Source: Massilia glaciei
GTDB taxonomy: Bacteria; Pseudomonadota; Gammaproteobacteria; Burkholderiales; Burkholderiaceae_D
Length of the DNA stretch: 64,000 bases
Direction: 5' to 3'
NCBI RefSeq assembly: GCF_003011895.2
Contig: NZ_PXWF02000121.1
Location: 1-64,000 of the forward strand
Shown here: piece by piece, positions 28,965 to 38,026 of the stretch
How positions within the stretch are numbered: position 1 is the first letter of the stretch
How the letters are laid out: each line of letters begins with the position of its first letter
The notes under the pieces: model-generated
Databases searched by the model: none
The model's input: only the letters and a program-made list of their open reading frames with translations
What the model was told of the DNA's origin: nothing
Translations under genes and position numbers: made by a program

Positions 28965-29999
28965 TCAGCGCAGCTTGGCCAGGCTGGCTCGGGCCTCTTC
29001 GGCATTGGCCGGATTGGCCCGTTTATTGGCGATATAACGCGCGTAGGCCGCCTTGGCCTGCGCCTTGTCGCCCTTGGCCAGATAGGCGTCGCCCAGGCGG
29101 TGGTCGATCGGGTAGTCGTCGGCACCGATGAGTGTCTTGGCATGCTCAAGGTTGCGGATCGCCTGGTCCGGCTGGCCCATCGATGAATGGACCCGGCCCA
29201 GGCCGTAGACGGCGCCGGCGTGGTCGGGCTCGCTGCGCAGCAAGGTCTCGTACAGGCTCCTGGCCTTCGCCAGGTCCTTGCCGTCCGTCAGGAACACCTG
29301 TGCCAACTGCATGGTGGCACCCCGGATCTCCTCACGCATGGCCGAATCCTTGCTCGGTTTGAGGGCCGCTAATTCGCCCTCCATCTCGCCCCACCTCTTG
29401 GCTTCGCCGGCGATGTAGGCACGGATGATGCGCGCCGTTTCCGGCTGGCTGGCGCGCACGCCCGCCTCCAACTCCTTGGCCTTGGACACGCTGCCGCCCA
29501 TCATGCCCGGCACCGTCAGATAGAGCTTGGCCAACTCCACCCGGGCCACAAAGCTGCCGGGGTCCAATTCGAGCGTGCGGACCCAGGACGCTTTCAAGGT
29601 GCCGACCATGCGCATGGCCTTGAACATTCCCATGTTAAGCATCTGCATGCTCAAGTTTTGCGCCTCCGCCAGATGGCAAACCGCGACCATCGGATGCCGT
29701 TCGGTGCATTGCTTGGCCTGCTTCGCGCCGGCGTCGAGCCGTTTTTCATCGCTGGCGTCGAGGAAGGTCAGCGCCAGGGACAAGGCCGCGCTGGCCTCGG
29801 CATCGCCGGCGTTGGCTTTCAAGCGGGCCTGCGCCTTCTGTTCCAGCTCCGCATACTTGCCCGCGTCTCGCAGGGGCTCCAATTGGGCGTCCTTGAAAAC
29901 GGCGGCCTGGGCCGTGTCCATCGGGGCCAAGATCGCCAGCGCGGTCATGGCGGCGGCGATTGAACGTGTGCTACGGGCGGAAACGCATTGAGTTTTCAT
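28965..29999 (-). CDS. Exported tetratricopeptide-repeat protein
   Basis: A 344-residue protein with a signal peptide ('MKTQCVSARSTRSIAAAMTA' then 'ILAPMDTAQA'). Helical repeats of TPR type follow, clearest at the C-terminus ('AGAVYGLGRVHSSMGQPDQA', 'DHRLGDAYLAKGDKAQAKAA'). TPR proteins act as periplasmic scaffolds. The ATG at 29999 is chosen because the signal peptide begins there; the frame extends upstream without support. Two gene products downstream are also membrane or signalling proteins. Confidence 0.83.
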   Translation of the reverse strand: MKTQCVSARSTRSIAAAMTALAILAPMDTAQAAVFKDAQLEPLRDAGKYAELEQKAQARLKANAGDAEASAALSLALTFLDASDEKRLDAGAKQAKQCTERHPMVAVCHLAEAQNLSMQMLNMGMFKAMRMVGTLKASWVRTLELDPGSFVARVELAKLYLTVPGMMGGSVSKAKELEAGVRASQPETARIIRAYIAGEAKRWGEMEGELAALKPSKDSAMREEIRGATMQLAQVFLTDGKDLAKARSLYETLLRSEPDHAGAVYGLGRVHSSMGQPDQAIRNLEHAKTLIGADDYPIDHRLGDAYLAKGDKAQAKAAYARYIANKRANPANAEEARASLAKLR

Positions 30000-30311
30000 G
30001 ATTGCTTGGCTCTTAAAATGGTCGGTTGAAGAAACTGGAAATAGGACAGCGGGTTTCAGATTTCCAAAGCACGGCATGATTTTATGGAGCCGGCGGCGCG
30101 CCCATGCGCCCTCTCGGACGAGTGACGGAACAAGAATGGTCAAGCGCGATGCCGCGCGATGAATGGCGGCGCAGGCCAAAAAGCGAACACCGGCGCCATT
30201 CGTCGCGCCAGGGCGTGGCTCGTCCCGGCGGGGCGTAGCCGGTCCGGTCCGGCTTGTCACGGCCGGGCCACACTGGCACAGTAGGGCCGTTACAGCACAG
30301 AAAGCCTTGTC
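30000..30311. other. Divergent intergenic region
   Basis: 312 bp between the TPR gene (minus) and the esterase gene (plus). It should hold both promoters. I see no gene, no clear repeat and no recognisable operator. Confidence 0.55.
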
Positions 30312-31313
30312 ATGAAAAAAATTGCACGCTTCTTGATGTTTTCCCTGTTGGGCCTGCTCGGCCTGCTCGCCCTGTTGGCCGGCCTGTTGGGCTATTTTGT
30401 CTACACGCCCGAGCCCGAAGAACCCCAGCTTTCCGGCAAGCTGAGCGAGGGATCCATCGAGATGGCCGGCTTGCAGCGAAGCTATCGGACCTATGTTCCC
30501 AAGAACTTGCCCAAAGGCGCGCCCTTGGTCTTGGTGCTACACGGCTCCGGCGAAGGCCCGCAACGCATTCGCGTCGGCACCGGCTATGGCTTCGAGCGCC
30601 TGGCGGACGAGCACGGCTTTGCCGTCGCCTACCCCAAGTCGTTCGCCCCGGACTGGAATGACTGCAGTTCTATAGGCGACAACATGGTAGACGGCGCCAG
30701 CGCCGACGACACGCGCTTCCTGGCCGCCCTGGTCGACAAATTGATCGCCGAGATCGGGGTCGATCCGGCGCGCGTGTTTTCGGCCGGCGTGTCGAACGGC
30801 GGCTCGATGGCGATGCGCCTGGCGCTGGAAGACCCGACCCGTTATCGGGCGGTGGCCGCTGTGCTCGCCAATGTGCCGGCGCCGCAGAACTTCCAATGCA
30901 AGCCGGTGGCGCAGACCACTTCGGTGATGATCATGAACGGCACCAAGGATCCGCTGGTGCCCTATGCGGGCGGCAAGGTCAGCCTGTTCGGGCTCTTCTT
31001 CCATAGTGGAGAGGTCGTTTCGTCGAAAGCATCGGCGCAGTATTTCGCGGATCGGAATGCGCTTGCCGGCGCCCCCGTCGTCAGCCTGGCGCCCGCCGGC
31101 GAGGGCATCAGCGTCGAGCAGGAGCGCTGGAGCAATGGTGGCAGGACCGACGTTGACCTGGTGACCATTCATGGGGGCGGGCACGGCTTGCCACAGGCAT
31201 ATTCGCGCCGCCCGCGGCTCTTGGGGCCGTCACCGATGGCGCCCGACGGTCCGGCCATGATCTGGGACTTCTTCGCGCGGCAGCGGCCACGAATCGCGCC
31301 CCGTCCGCAGTAG
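30312..31313 (+). CDS. Membrane-anchored alpha/beta hydrolase, PHB-depolymerase/feruloyl-esterase-like
   Basis: The 333-residue protein has an N-terminal hydrophobic anchor ('FSLLGLLGLLALLAGLLGYF'). A LpqC-like esterase domain follows, with oxyanion region 'LVLVLHGSGEGP', nucleophile Ser in 'GVSNGGSMA' (about residue 161), acid Asp in 'NGTKDPLVPY', and His in 'GGGHGLPQ'. It probably hydrolyses esters in the periplasm or outside the cell; the substrate is unknown. No strong ribosome-binding site is visible. Confidence 0.88.
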   Translation: MKKIARFLMFSLLGLLGLLALLAGLLGYFVYTPEPEEPQLSGKLSEGSIEMAGLQRSYRTYVPKNLPKGAPLVLVLHGSGEGPQRIRVGTGYGFERLADEHGFAVAYPKSFAPDWNDCSSIGDNMVDGASADDTRFLAALVDKLIAEIGVDPARVFSAGVSNGGSMAMRLALEDPTRYRAVAAVLANVPAPQNFQCKPVAQTTSVMIMNGTKDPLVPYAGGKVSLFGLFFHSGEVVSSKASAQYFADRNALAGAPVVSLAPAGEGISVEQERWSNGGRTDVDLVTIHGGGHGLPQAYSRRPRLLGPSPMAPDGPAMIWDFFARQRPRIAPRPQ

Positions 31314-31344
31314 AACCTTCCCCGACCTTAGCACGGAGTAATTG

Positions 31345-32085
31345 ATGCCAGTCTTGCAAATCGATCCCAACAGCGCCCCCCTCGTTCACGCGGCCGCAGC
31401 GGCACTCTTATACACGCATATCGGCGCCGGGGGCGTCGGCCTGCTGGCGGGCGCGGCCGCTTTTGTATTCCGCAAGGGTGCAGCCCTGCACCGCCTGGCG
31501 GGAAAGGTCTTTGCCGTGGCCATGATGGTAATGGCGGGCATCGGCGCCTGCGTGGCGCCCTTCTTGCCGACACCTGAGCGCGCCTCGGTGGTCGCCGGCG
31601 TGTTGACCTTCTATCTGGTATTGACCTCGTGGACGGCCGTCAAGCGCAAGCCCGGCCAGATCGGCCGCTTCGACTACGCTATGCTACTGACCTCGGTGGG
31701 CATCGTCATCGCCGGCGCCTGTTTTTTCTGGCTGGCCTCGAACAGCCCGAGCGGCGAACTGGACGGGCAACCGGGCGCCGCTTTTGTCATGTTCGTCATC
31801 ATTGGCAGCTTGGCTGCGGTGGGCGACCTGAGATTGATTATGAATCGCGGTGTCAGCGGCGCCACGCGCGTGGCGCGCCACCTGTGGCGCATGACAGTGG
31901 CCTTGTTTATTGCTGCAAATGCACTCTTCCTGGGGCAGCCACAGGTCTTCCCGAAGGCGGTGCAAACGTCGGGCGTGCTGAACTTGCCGGCGCTTCTGAT
32001 CCTGGCCTTGCTCGTGTATTGGCTCTGCCATGTCGGCTACGGCGCCCACAGGCGCAAACGGGTTGGCAAGCGGCAGGCCGCATGA
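31345..32085 (+). CDS. DUF2306-like multi-pass membrane protein
   Basis: A 246-residue protein with about seven hydrophobic helices. The first region 'LLYTHIGAGGVGLLAGAAAF' with 'GAALHRLAGKVFAVAMM' resembles DUF2306, including the conserved His residues. Another His lies in 'ARHLWRMTVALFIAANALF'. The ATG at 31345 follows a TTG codon. It lies 31 bp downstream of the hydrolase and may be co-transcribed with it. Function unknown. Confidence 0.76.
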   Translation: MPVLQIDPNSAPLVHAAAAALLYTHIGAGGVGLLAGAAAFVFRKGAALHRLAGKVFAVAMMVMAGIGACVAPFLPTPERASVVAGVLTFYLVLTSWTAVKRKPGQIGRFDYAMLLTSVGIVIAGACFFWLASNSPSGELDGQPGAAFVMFVIIGSLAAVGDLRLIMNRGVSGATRVARHLWRMTVALFIAANALFLGQPQVFPKAVQTSGVLNLPALLILALLVYWLCHVGYGAHRRKRVGKRQAA

Positions 32086-32149
32086 GCGATCTGCCACAAT
32101 GGGCATGTGTCCGTTCCCGGCATATTAAGTTTCACCATGGAGATGAAGA

Positions 32150-33031
32150 ATGAGAAAGCTAACCATTGGTCTGGCCGCGCTTCTGGTGAGCTCGGCGCAG
32201 GCCGCAGTTGTGCGCGTGGACGTTCACCCGTCCGCGACCGCGCCTGACATCCTGGCCGCCGATTCGCCGCACATCGTCCTTGTTGAAGCAGGCAGTGCCG
32301 CCGGTGATCTCTTGCTGTGGATGCCGGGGACTGGGGGCAGCCCCCGCATCGCCGCGCGGCCGGACTTCCCGCAATTCGCGGCGCAGCAGGGCTATCGCGT
32401 CATCATCCTGTCCTACATCACCGATCAGGGCGTGTCGAACATTTGCGTTGGCAAGAACCTGCGCGGCAACCGGTCCTGCGCGGAAGACTTCCGGAACAAA
32501 CGCATTTTCGGCGGCGGCGGCTTTTCGCTGGTCGCCGACCAGCCGCAGGACGCCATCGTCAACCGGTTCACCAGGATCCTGCAAAAGCTGAAGGAGACGC
32601 GCCCTGACGAACAATGGGAACAATTCCTCAACGCCGATGGCAGCCCGCGCTGGGAACGCATCGCGGTCGGTGGCCAATCCCAAGGCGGCGGACACGCAGC
32701 CTTCATCGCCAAAACCAAGCCGGTGGCGAGGGTTGTCATGCTCTCGGGCGGCTGGGACAAGAGCGCGCGAGGCGAGATCGCAAACTGGTACGGCAAGCCC
32801 AGCGCAACCCCGTCCGAGCGCTGGTACGCCACCTACCATGTCGAAGAACGCACCGCCAATACCATGGCGGAAATCAACCGGGCCCTGCGAATCCCCAGTG
32901 CCAATGTTGGCGTCCTCGACAAGCCGGTACAAGGCCCCAATGCCCACGGCGAAGGACTGTCCAATCGCGCCTACCAATCGTGGTGGAAATTCGCGCTCGG
33001 GCGCGGCGCATCGGTGTCAGAATTGCCTTGA
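32150..33031 (+). CDS. Secreted alpha/beta-hydrolase-fold protein
   Basis: This 293-residue protein has a short signal peptide ('LTIGLAALLVSSAQA'). A hydrolase-fold core includes 'LLLWMPGTGGSP', a nucleophile-elbow motif 'VGGQSQGGGHAAF' (Ser about 184), and a possible His in 'GPNAHGEGLSN'. Two Cys residues near 100-112 could form a disulphide. GGAGATGAAGA precedes the ATG. Its substrate is not apparent. Confidence 0.78.
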   Translation: MRKLTIGLAALLVSSAQAAVVRVDVHPSATAPDILAADSPHIVLVEAGSAAGDLLLWMPGTGGSPRIAARPDFPQFAAQQGYRVIILSYITDQGVSNICVGKNLRGNRSCAEDFRNKRIFGGGGFSLVADQPQDAIVNRFTRILQKLKETRPDEQWEQFLNADGSPRWERIAVGGQSQGGGHAAFIAKTKPVARVVMLSGGWDKSARGEIANWYGKPSATPSERWYATYHVEERTANTMAEINRALRIPSANVGVLDKPVQGPNAHGEGLSNRAYQSWWKFALGRGASVSELP

Positions 33032-33139
33032 ATGGGGACATCCGCATGTTTATCAGGAACAATCCAAAGGATCATCATTCCGGCACACGCCCGGCCGGCG
33101 CCGTTGAACAATCGCGTTAAAGCTCGGACAGGATAAAAC

Positions 33140-33445
33140 ATGGAAAAGCCAACGTCGATTTCCGAGCTCAAGAGCCTCGGTCCGAAGTCCCAGGAAATGT
33201 TGGCCCGGGCCGGCATCCATTCCGAGGTCCAACTTCGGGAACTCGGGGCCGTCGCGGCCTTTGCCAAGGCCCGGTCTGCCAACCCCGGCACGAGCCTCAA
33301 CCTGCTCTGGGCTTTGGAGTCCGCCCTTACCGGCATGACCTGGCAGGAGGTCTCCCGCAAGTTCCGCACCAGCCTCTTGCTCGCACTCGAGCAACATGAG
33401 AAAAACAGTGATCGGCTCTTGCCCGCCGCACAGCATTTAAAATGA
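33140..33445 (+). CDS. TfoX C-terminal domain protein
   Basis: The 101-residue protein consists of the helix-hairpin-helix-like TfoX_C domain ('ISELKSLGPKSQEMLARAGI' then 'VQLRELGAVAAF'; 'LNLLWALESALTGMTWQEVS'). The N-terminal TfoX domain of competence regulators is absent. Stand-alone TfoX_C proteins are common and uncharacterised. AGGA lies 7 nt before the ATG. Confidence 0.87.
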   Translation: MEKPTSISELKSLGPKSQEMLARAGIHSEVQLRELGAVAAFAKARSANPGTSLNLLWALESALTGMTWQEVSRKFRTSLLLALEQHEKNSDRLLPAAQHLK

Positions 33446-33543
33446 CCAAGTGTTCCCACAAGTGGCCCGCCCTGCGCAGCCGCTTCAACAATCCATTCAA
33501 GCCGAACCCGCCTCGCGGCCAGGCGCAACATTGAGGAGGTCGC

Positions 33544-33912
33544 ATGACGCTCAGTCGTCTTGTTCCAATGCAGCCGGTCAAAGACATGCCGGCCAGTGTG
33601 CGGTTCTACGAGAAGCTTGGTTTTGTCGTTGAGAATCGGAAGGATGAGTGGGGCTGGGCCATGATGCGTTGCGGCGATTGCCAACTCATGCTGGACCAGT
33701 CCATCAACCTTCATGCCGGCATTCCAAGGATCTCCGTCCTCTATCTTTACCCGGAAGATGTGGTCGAATTCCATCGCCGCGCCAAACAGAACGGACTCTC
33801 CGTCGATGATCTTGAAACCACCTTTTACGGATTGACCGAGTTCCGCATTGCGGATCCAGACGGCAATCGCCTTTGGATTGGTCAAGACAAGAGCGTGCCA
33901 GGCGTCGCCTGA
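33544..33912 (+). CDS. VOC-family protein (glyoxalase/bleomycin-resistance fold)
   Basis: A 122-residue single VOC domain: 'QPVKDMPASVRFYEKLGF' opens the first beta-alpha-beta unit, and 'TEFRIADPDGNRLWIGQ' is the typical second-half ending. The conserved C-terminal Glu of metal-binding members is replaced here by Trp-Ile, so a metal-dependent enzyme is less likely and ligand binding more likely. GAGGAGG precedes the ATG. Confidence 0.87.
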   Translation: MTLSRLVPMQPVKDMPASVRFYEKLGFVVENRKDEWGWAMMRCGDCQLMLDQSINLHAGIPRISVLYLYPEDVVEFHRRAKQNGLSVDDLETTFYGLTEFRIADPDGNRLWIGQDKSVPGVA

Positions 33913-34090
33913 CATGTTCAGATAGTACGAAGTGAACAGCTTCGTTCGGACAACTCTAATCGCATCCACAATTTGCGCTGCCGTCGAGCCGGTGCTGCCG
34001 GTCCAGCGCCGGCTATGTCTAGTCCGCAAGGCAGCTTAGCTTTCATCTGGGAGGCGGTACAATTTCCATCACCTTCAGGAGGCGCGTGAC

Positions 34091-34315
34091 ATGGGAAACC
34101 AACTCGAATTGCTTAAGGCCGAGGCCCTGAAGCTGACAACCGATGAACGCGCTGAGTTCGCCCAATTATTGCTTGCGAGTCTAGATGTCGATGCCGAGAT
34201 CGACGATGCTTGGGCTGTCGAAACCGAGCGCCGCATTTCAGAAATCGAGCGTGGAGCAATGCAAGTCGTTCCGATCACGCAGGCGCTTGCACAGGTGCGC
34301 GCAGCGTTAAAGTGA
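34091..34315 (+). CDS. Orphan addiction-module antitoxin (TIGR02574-like)
   Basis: The 74-residue product 'LELLKAEALKLTTDERAEFA' with 'LLLASLDVDAEIDDAWAVET' matches the small addiction-module component family normally followed by a RelE/ParE toxin. Here a GTG overlaps the stop codon as if a toxin began, but the frame gives no toxin-like sequence beyond the first residues, so the partner is lost. AGGAGG precedes the ATG. Confidence 0.83.
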   Translation: MGNQLELLKAEALKLTTDERAEFAQLLLASLDVDAEIDDAWAVETERRISEIERGAMQVVPITQALAQVRAALK

Positions 34316-34603
34316 AGCGTACGACGGGAATAGTGCGGCAGTTTCAGCAACAATGTCAAATTACTCATCCGATGGGGCGTGGTGAAAATACTCTCAGCAA
34401 CACACTTTTTTCCCAACCCGTCGATGTTTGTCCGGCAGTCATTTGCCCGGCGGCCGTACCAACGGAAAGTATCCCAGCGGACAGGTAGTAATCTGGTAGG
34501 ATCAATGCTCAACCGTGCGCCATCGCGTCAACGAGCCCGAGGGCGGCGGCAGTCGTGGTTCAATCCTTGGGCGGCCAGCCGCTCGTGTCAACGTGAGGTG
34601 GCA

Positions 34604-35107
34604 ATGGAAGCGTCGCAGGAACTCGAAGCCAATTACTCCCTGACATATCCCGAGCGCCTTCGTGCTGCTTGGGATCTCACCATGGGATCGCCCTCCGCCA
34701 TCTTATGGCTGTGCTTTTTTCCCGGCCTCGGCATCTTGCTGCTCTGGCTGATGACCTGGTCCGGGAGCCGCGCCACAGGATTGGATTACTTTCTGGCCTT
34801 CGTCTGCTTCGCGTTTGTGCCGGCCTTGATCATGTGGATCACCCACCGGGCGCACGTGGCGGACCGCGAAAAGGGACCGTACAGCTATCGTTTCAACGAT
34901 GAGGGTATCCATGTCACGACCGCCACCTCGGAGCTGACCCATCGCTGGCCGGCGATCGTGCGCGTGCGCCAGAAGCGCGACATGCTTTATCTGTATTTCA
35001 CCGCGCGCAATGCGCATTGCGTGCCGCTTCGCGTGTTTCCCGCCGGCGCCGCGGCTGCCATCGAGGGCTTGGCGAGCGCAGGCGGCGTGCCGCGTGTCGG
35101 CACCTAG
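34604..35107 (+). CDS. YcxB-like membrane protein
   Basis: A 167-residue protein with an N-terminal 'YSLTYPERLRAAWDLTM', two transmembrane helices ('ILWLCFFPGLGILLLWLMTW', 'YFLAFVCFAFVPALIMWIT'), and a C-terminal cytoplasmic PH-like domain ('YRFNDEGIHVTTATSEL', 'WPAIVRVRQKRDMLYLYF'). This is the YcxB architecture, of unknown role. GAGGTGG precedes the ATG at 34604. It is the last accessory gene before the core cluster. Confidence 0.75.
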   Translation: MEASQELEANYSLTYPERLRAAWDLTMGSPSAILWLCFFPGLGILLLWLMTWSGSRATGLDYFLAFVCFAFVPALIMWITHRAHVADREKGPYSYRFNDEGIHVTTATSELTHRWPAIVRVRQKRDMLYLYFTARNAHCVPLRVFPAGAAAAIEGLASAGGVPRVGT

Positions 35108-35251
35108 GAAAACGGCGCAAAAGACCGTCCAAGCTCTCGACGCCACCCCGGCGGCAATCCCCGCCTCAATGGCGGGCTCATAGGGCGCCTATCATAAAAT
35201 GGCGCGGCGGTGTACAATCCTTCCTCACTTTTTATTCCCCGAACCCCACCG

Positions 35252-36163
35252 ATGTCATCCCCCTCCCCCGCGGCCGTCAAGGCCTGGCTGCTCGATTTGC
35301 AAGCGCGCATCGTGCACGCGCTCGAACTGGCCGACGGCAAGCCGTTCGCGCGCGACGCCTGGCAGCGCCCCGAGGGCGGCGGCGGCATCTCGCGCGTGAT
35401 CGAGGAAGGCAACGTCTTCGAACGCGGCGGCGTCAATTTTTCGCACGTGATGGGCGCCAACCTGCCGCCGTCGGCCGCCGCCGGCCGGCCCGAGCTCGCC
35501 GGCCGCTCGTGGGAGGCGATGGGCGTGTCGCTGGTGCTGCACCCGCGCAATCCTTACGCCCCCACGGTGCACATGAACGTGCGCTTTTTCACCACCACGG
35601 CCGAAGGCCAGGAGCCGGTCTGGTGGTTCGGCGGCGGCATGGACCTGACCCCGTACTACGGCGACGAGGACGACGCGCGCCACTTCCACGGCACCTGCCG
35701 CGACGCCCTCGCCCCGTACGGCGCCGACCTGCACCCGCGCTTCAAGCAATGGTGCGACGACTACTTCTACCTCAAACACCGCAAGGAGCCGCGCGGCGTG
35801 GGCGGGATCTTCTTCGACGACTTCAACGCGCCCGGCTTCGAGCAGAGCTACGCGATGACGCAAAGCGTCGGCGAGAGCTTCGTCAAGGCCTACCTGCCGA
35901 TCCTGATGGCGCGCAAGGACACGCCCTACGGCGAGCGCGAACGCGACTTCCAGGCCTACCGGCGCGGCCGCTACGTCGAATTCAACCTCGTCTTCGACCG
36001 CGGCACCCTGTTCGGCCTGCAGTCGGGCGGACGCACCGAGGCGATCCTGATGTCGATGCCGCCGATCGTCAAATGGCGCTACGACTGGCAGCCCGAGGCC
36101 GGCAGCGCCGAGGCCAGGCTCACCACCGACTTTTTGGTCCACCGCGACTGGCTCCAACAGTGA
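35252..36163 (+). CDS. hemF: Oxygen-dependent coproporphyrinogen III oxidase
   Basis: This 303-residue enzyme converts coproporphyrinogen III to protoporphyrinogen IX in haem synthesis. Family motifs are present: '[20 protein letters not shown]', '[17 protein letters not shown]', '[19 protein letters not shown]', and '[12 protein letters not shown]'. I start at the ATG at 35252, which gives the usual length; 35210 adds an unlikely leader. The stop overlaps the GTG of nadD, showing tight coupling. Confidence 0.96.
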   Translation: MSSPSPAAVKAWLLDLQARIVHALELADGKPFARDAWQRPEGGGGISRVIEEGNVFERGGVNFSHVMGANLPPSAAAGRPELAGRSWEAMGVSLVLHPRNPYAPTVHMNVRFFTTTAEGQEPVWWFGGGMDLTPYYGDEDDARHFHGTCRDALAPYGADLHPRFKQWCDDYFYLKHRKEPRGVGGIFFDDFNAPGFEQSYAMTQSVGESFVKAYLPILMARKDTPYGERERDFQAYRRGRYVEFNLVFDRGTLFGLQSGGRTEAILMSMPPIVKWRYDWQPEAGSAEARLTTDFLVHRDWLQQ

Positions 36164-36810
36164 CAATCTGCGTCGCGCTGCTGGGAGGCAGTTTCGACCC
36201 GGTCCACAACGGCCACGTAGCCCTTGCCGCACTGTTTGCGAAGCTGCTCGCGCCGGGACGGCTGCGCATCGTCCCGGCCGGCAGCCCGTGGCAAAAGAAT
36301 GGTTTATCCGCGAGCGCAAAAGACCGCGTCGCGATGCTCGAACTGGCATTCGAGGCCGCCGCCCTACCGGTGGTGCTGGACTGCCAGGAGATCGAGCGCA
36401 GCACGCCGACATACACCATCGACACGCTGCGCAATGTACGCGCCGAACTCGGACCCGACGCCAGCGTCGTGTTCCTGATGGGCGCGGACCAATTGCAGCA
36501 ACTGGACAGCTGGCGCGAGTGGCAGCGGCTGTTCGACTTCGCCCACATCGGCGTGGCGGCGCGACCCGGTTTCGACCTGGCCGAAGCGGCACTCCCCGCT
36601 GCGGTCACCCTGGAACTGGAGAAGCGCCTGTCACCCCTGGCGCAACTGAAGAACACGCCGTCGGGACTGGCTTACCTGGCGCACGAACTCGCAGTGGACA
36701 TCTCTGCCACCCAGATCCGTGCTGCATTACAACGGGGCGAACAGGCAAACCCGCTTATACCCCCGGTAGTGCTAGACTATATTCAACAACATAATCTATA
36801 CAAAATCTAA
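36160..36810 (+). CDS. nadD: Nicotinate-nucleotide adenylyltransferase
   Basis: The 216-residue enzyme adenylates nicotinate mononucleotide in NAD synthesis. It shows '[17 protein letters not shown]' with the nucleotidyltransferase HxGH motif, and '[16 protein letters not shown]' with the ISSTxxR-type motif. The GTG start overlaps the hemF stop (GTGA). The TAA overlaps the ATG of rsfS by one base (TAATG). Both overlaps support the start. Confidence 0.95.
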   Translation: MTICVALLGGSFDPVHNGHVALAALFAKLLAPGRLRIVPAGSPWQKNGLSASAKDRVAMLELAFEAAALPVVLDCQEIERSTPTYTIDTLRNVRAELGPDASVVFLMGADQLQQLDSWREWQRLFDFAHIGVAARPGFDLAEAALPAAVTLELEKRLSPLAQLKNTPSGLAYLAHELAVDISATQIRAALQRGEQANPLIPPVVLDYIQQHNLYKI

Positions 36811-37532
36811 TGGATATCAAAAAACTTCAATCCCTCGTCGTTGACGCCCTCGAAGACATCAAGGGCCAGGACATCAGCGTGTTCGACACCGTCCACCTGA
36901 CCAGCCTGTTCGACCGCATCGCCGTCGTCTCGGGCACCTCGAACCGCCAGACCAAGGCTCTGGCCGCCTCGGTGCGCGACAAAGTCAAGGAAGCCGGCGG
37001 CGACGTCATCGGCGTCGAGGGCGAGGACACCGGCGAATGGGTGCTGGTCGACCTCGGCGACATGATCGTCCACATCATGCAGCCGGCCATCCGCCAATAC
37101 TACCGCCTCGAGGAGATCTGGGGCGACAAGCCCGTCAAGCTCGGCGCGGCCAAGCGCAAGGGCACGGTCGAGGCGGCCGAGGCCAGCGAGATCAAGCCCA
37201 AGTCCAAACACCTGACCTCGACCCAGGAGGCGCCGGTCGTCAAGCCGGTCAACGAGCGCAAGTCGCCGGCGCGCAAAGAAGCCGTCGACAAGGCGTCGGT
37301 GGTCAAGCCGGCCGCGGCCAAAAAGCCAGCAGCCAAAAAACCGGCGGCCTCGAAGGCGGTCGGCAAGGTCGTCAAGGTGGCGGCCACCAAGACCGAGGAG
37401 GCGGCGGTCAAGGCGCTCAAATCGCTGCCGCCCAAGCGCGCGGCCGCCGTCAAGGCGCCCAAAGTGGCGGCCGACGCCGTGCCCGCCAAAAAGGTCATCA
37501 AGCGCGCCGTCAAGAAGACAGCGGACGAATAA
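36810..37532 (+). CDS. rsfS: Ribosomal silencing factor RsfS with long Lys/Ala-rich tail
   Basis: Residues 1-115 form the RsfS/YbeB domain ('LVVDALEDIKGQDISVFD', 'SGTSNRQTKALAASV', 'EWVLVDLGDMIVHIMQ'). It binds ribosomal protein uL14 and blocks subunit joining in starvation. Residues 116-240 are a low-complexity Lys/Ala/Pro/Val extension ('VVKPAAAKKPAAKKPAASK') resembling histone H1-like tails. Known RsfS proteins are about half this length. The tail is in frame with normal codon use and ends 6 bp before rlmH. Confidence 0.93.
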   Translation: MDIKKLQSLVVDALEDIKGQDISVFDTVHLTSLFDRIAVVSGTSNRQTKALAASVRDKVKEAGGDVIGVEGEDTGEWVLVDLGDMIVHIMQPAIRQYYRLEEIWGDKPVKLGAAKRKGTVEAAEASEIKPKSKHLTSTQEAPVVKPVNERKSPARKEAVDKASVVKPAAAKKPAAKKPAASKAVGKVVKVAATKTEEAAVKALKSLPPKRAAAVKAPKVAADAVPAKKVIKRAVKKTADE

Positions 37533-37538
37533 GCGCGG

Positions 37539-38009
37539 ATGCAGCTCATCATTGCTGCGGTCGGCCATAAAATGCCGGCCTGGATCGAGACCGGCTTCAC
37601 CGAATACACGAAGCGCATGCCCCCCGAGCTGCGCATCGTGCTCAAGGAGGTCAAGCCGGTCGAGCGCTCCGGCAGCAAGACCGCCGCCACCGCGATGGCG
37701 CTCGAGCGCGACCGGATCGAGGCGGTTTTACCCAAAAACGTGCGCATCATCGCCCTCGACGAGCGCGGCAAGGACCTGACCAGCGTCGGCCTGTCGCAAC
37801 AGCTCATGCAGTGGCAGCAGGACGGGCGCGACACCGCCTTCCTGATCGGCGGGGCCGACGGCCTAGATCCCGAGCTCAAGGGCCGCGCGGAGGGCCTGAT
37901 CCGCATTTCTAGTATGACGCTCCCGCATGGCATCGTGCGTGTTATGCTTGCAGAACAATTGTACCGAGCGTGGTCGATCACGCAGAACCACCCCTATCAT
38001 CGCGTCTGA
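37539..38009 (+). CDS. rlmH: 23S rRNA pseudouridine-1915 N3-methyltransferase
   Basis: The 156-residue SPOUT methyltransferase uses S-adenosylmethionine to methylate pseudouridine 1915 of 23S rRNA. Motifs: '[20 protein letters not shown]', '[19 protein letters not shown]', the cofactor knot '[15 protein letters not shown]', and the C-terminal '[18 protein letters not shown]'. Length is standard. It follows rsfS by 6 bp, the conserved neighbour in most bacteria. Confidence 0.97.
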   Translation: MQLIIAAVGHKMPAWIETGFTEYTKRMPPELRIVLKEVKPVERSGSKTAATAMALERDRIEAVLPKNVRIIALDERGKDLTSVGLSQQLMQWQQDGRDTAFLIGGADGLDPELKGRAEGLIRISSMTLPHGIVRVMLAEQLYRAWSITQNHPYHRV

Positions 38010-38026
38010 CAAGGCGCCCGAATCCG

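Noticed and set aside
32971-34029. 352-codon minus-strand ORF
   Set aside because: It runs antisense through the TfoX_C and VOC genes and has no domain; both opposite genes have strong ribosome-binding sites and family matches.
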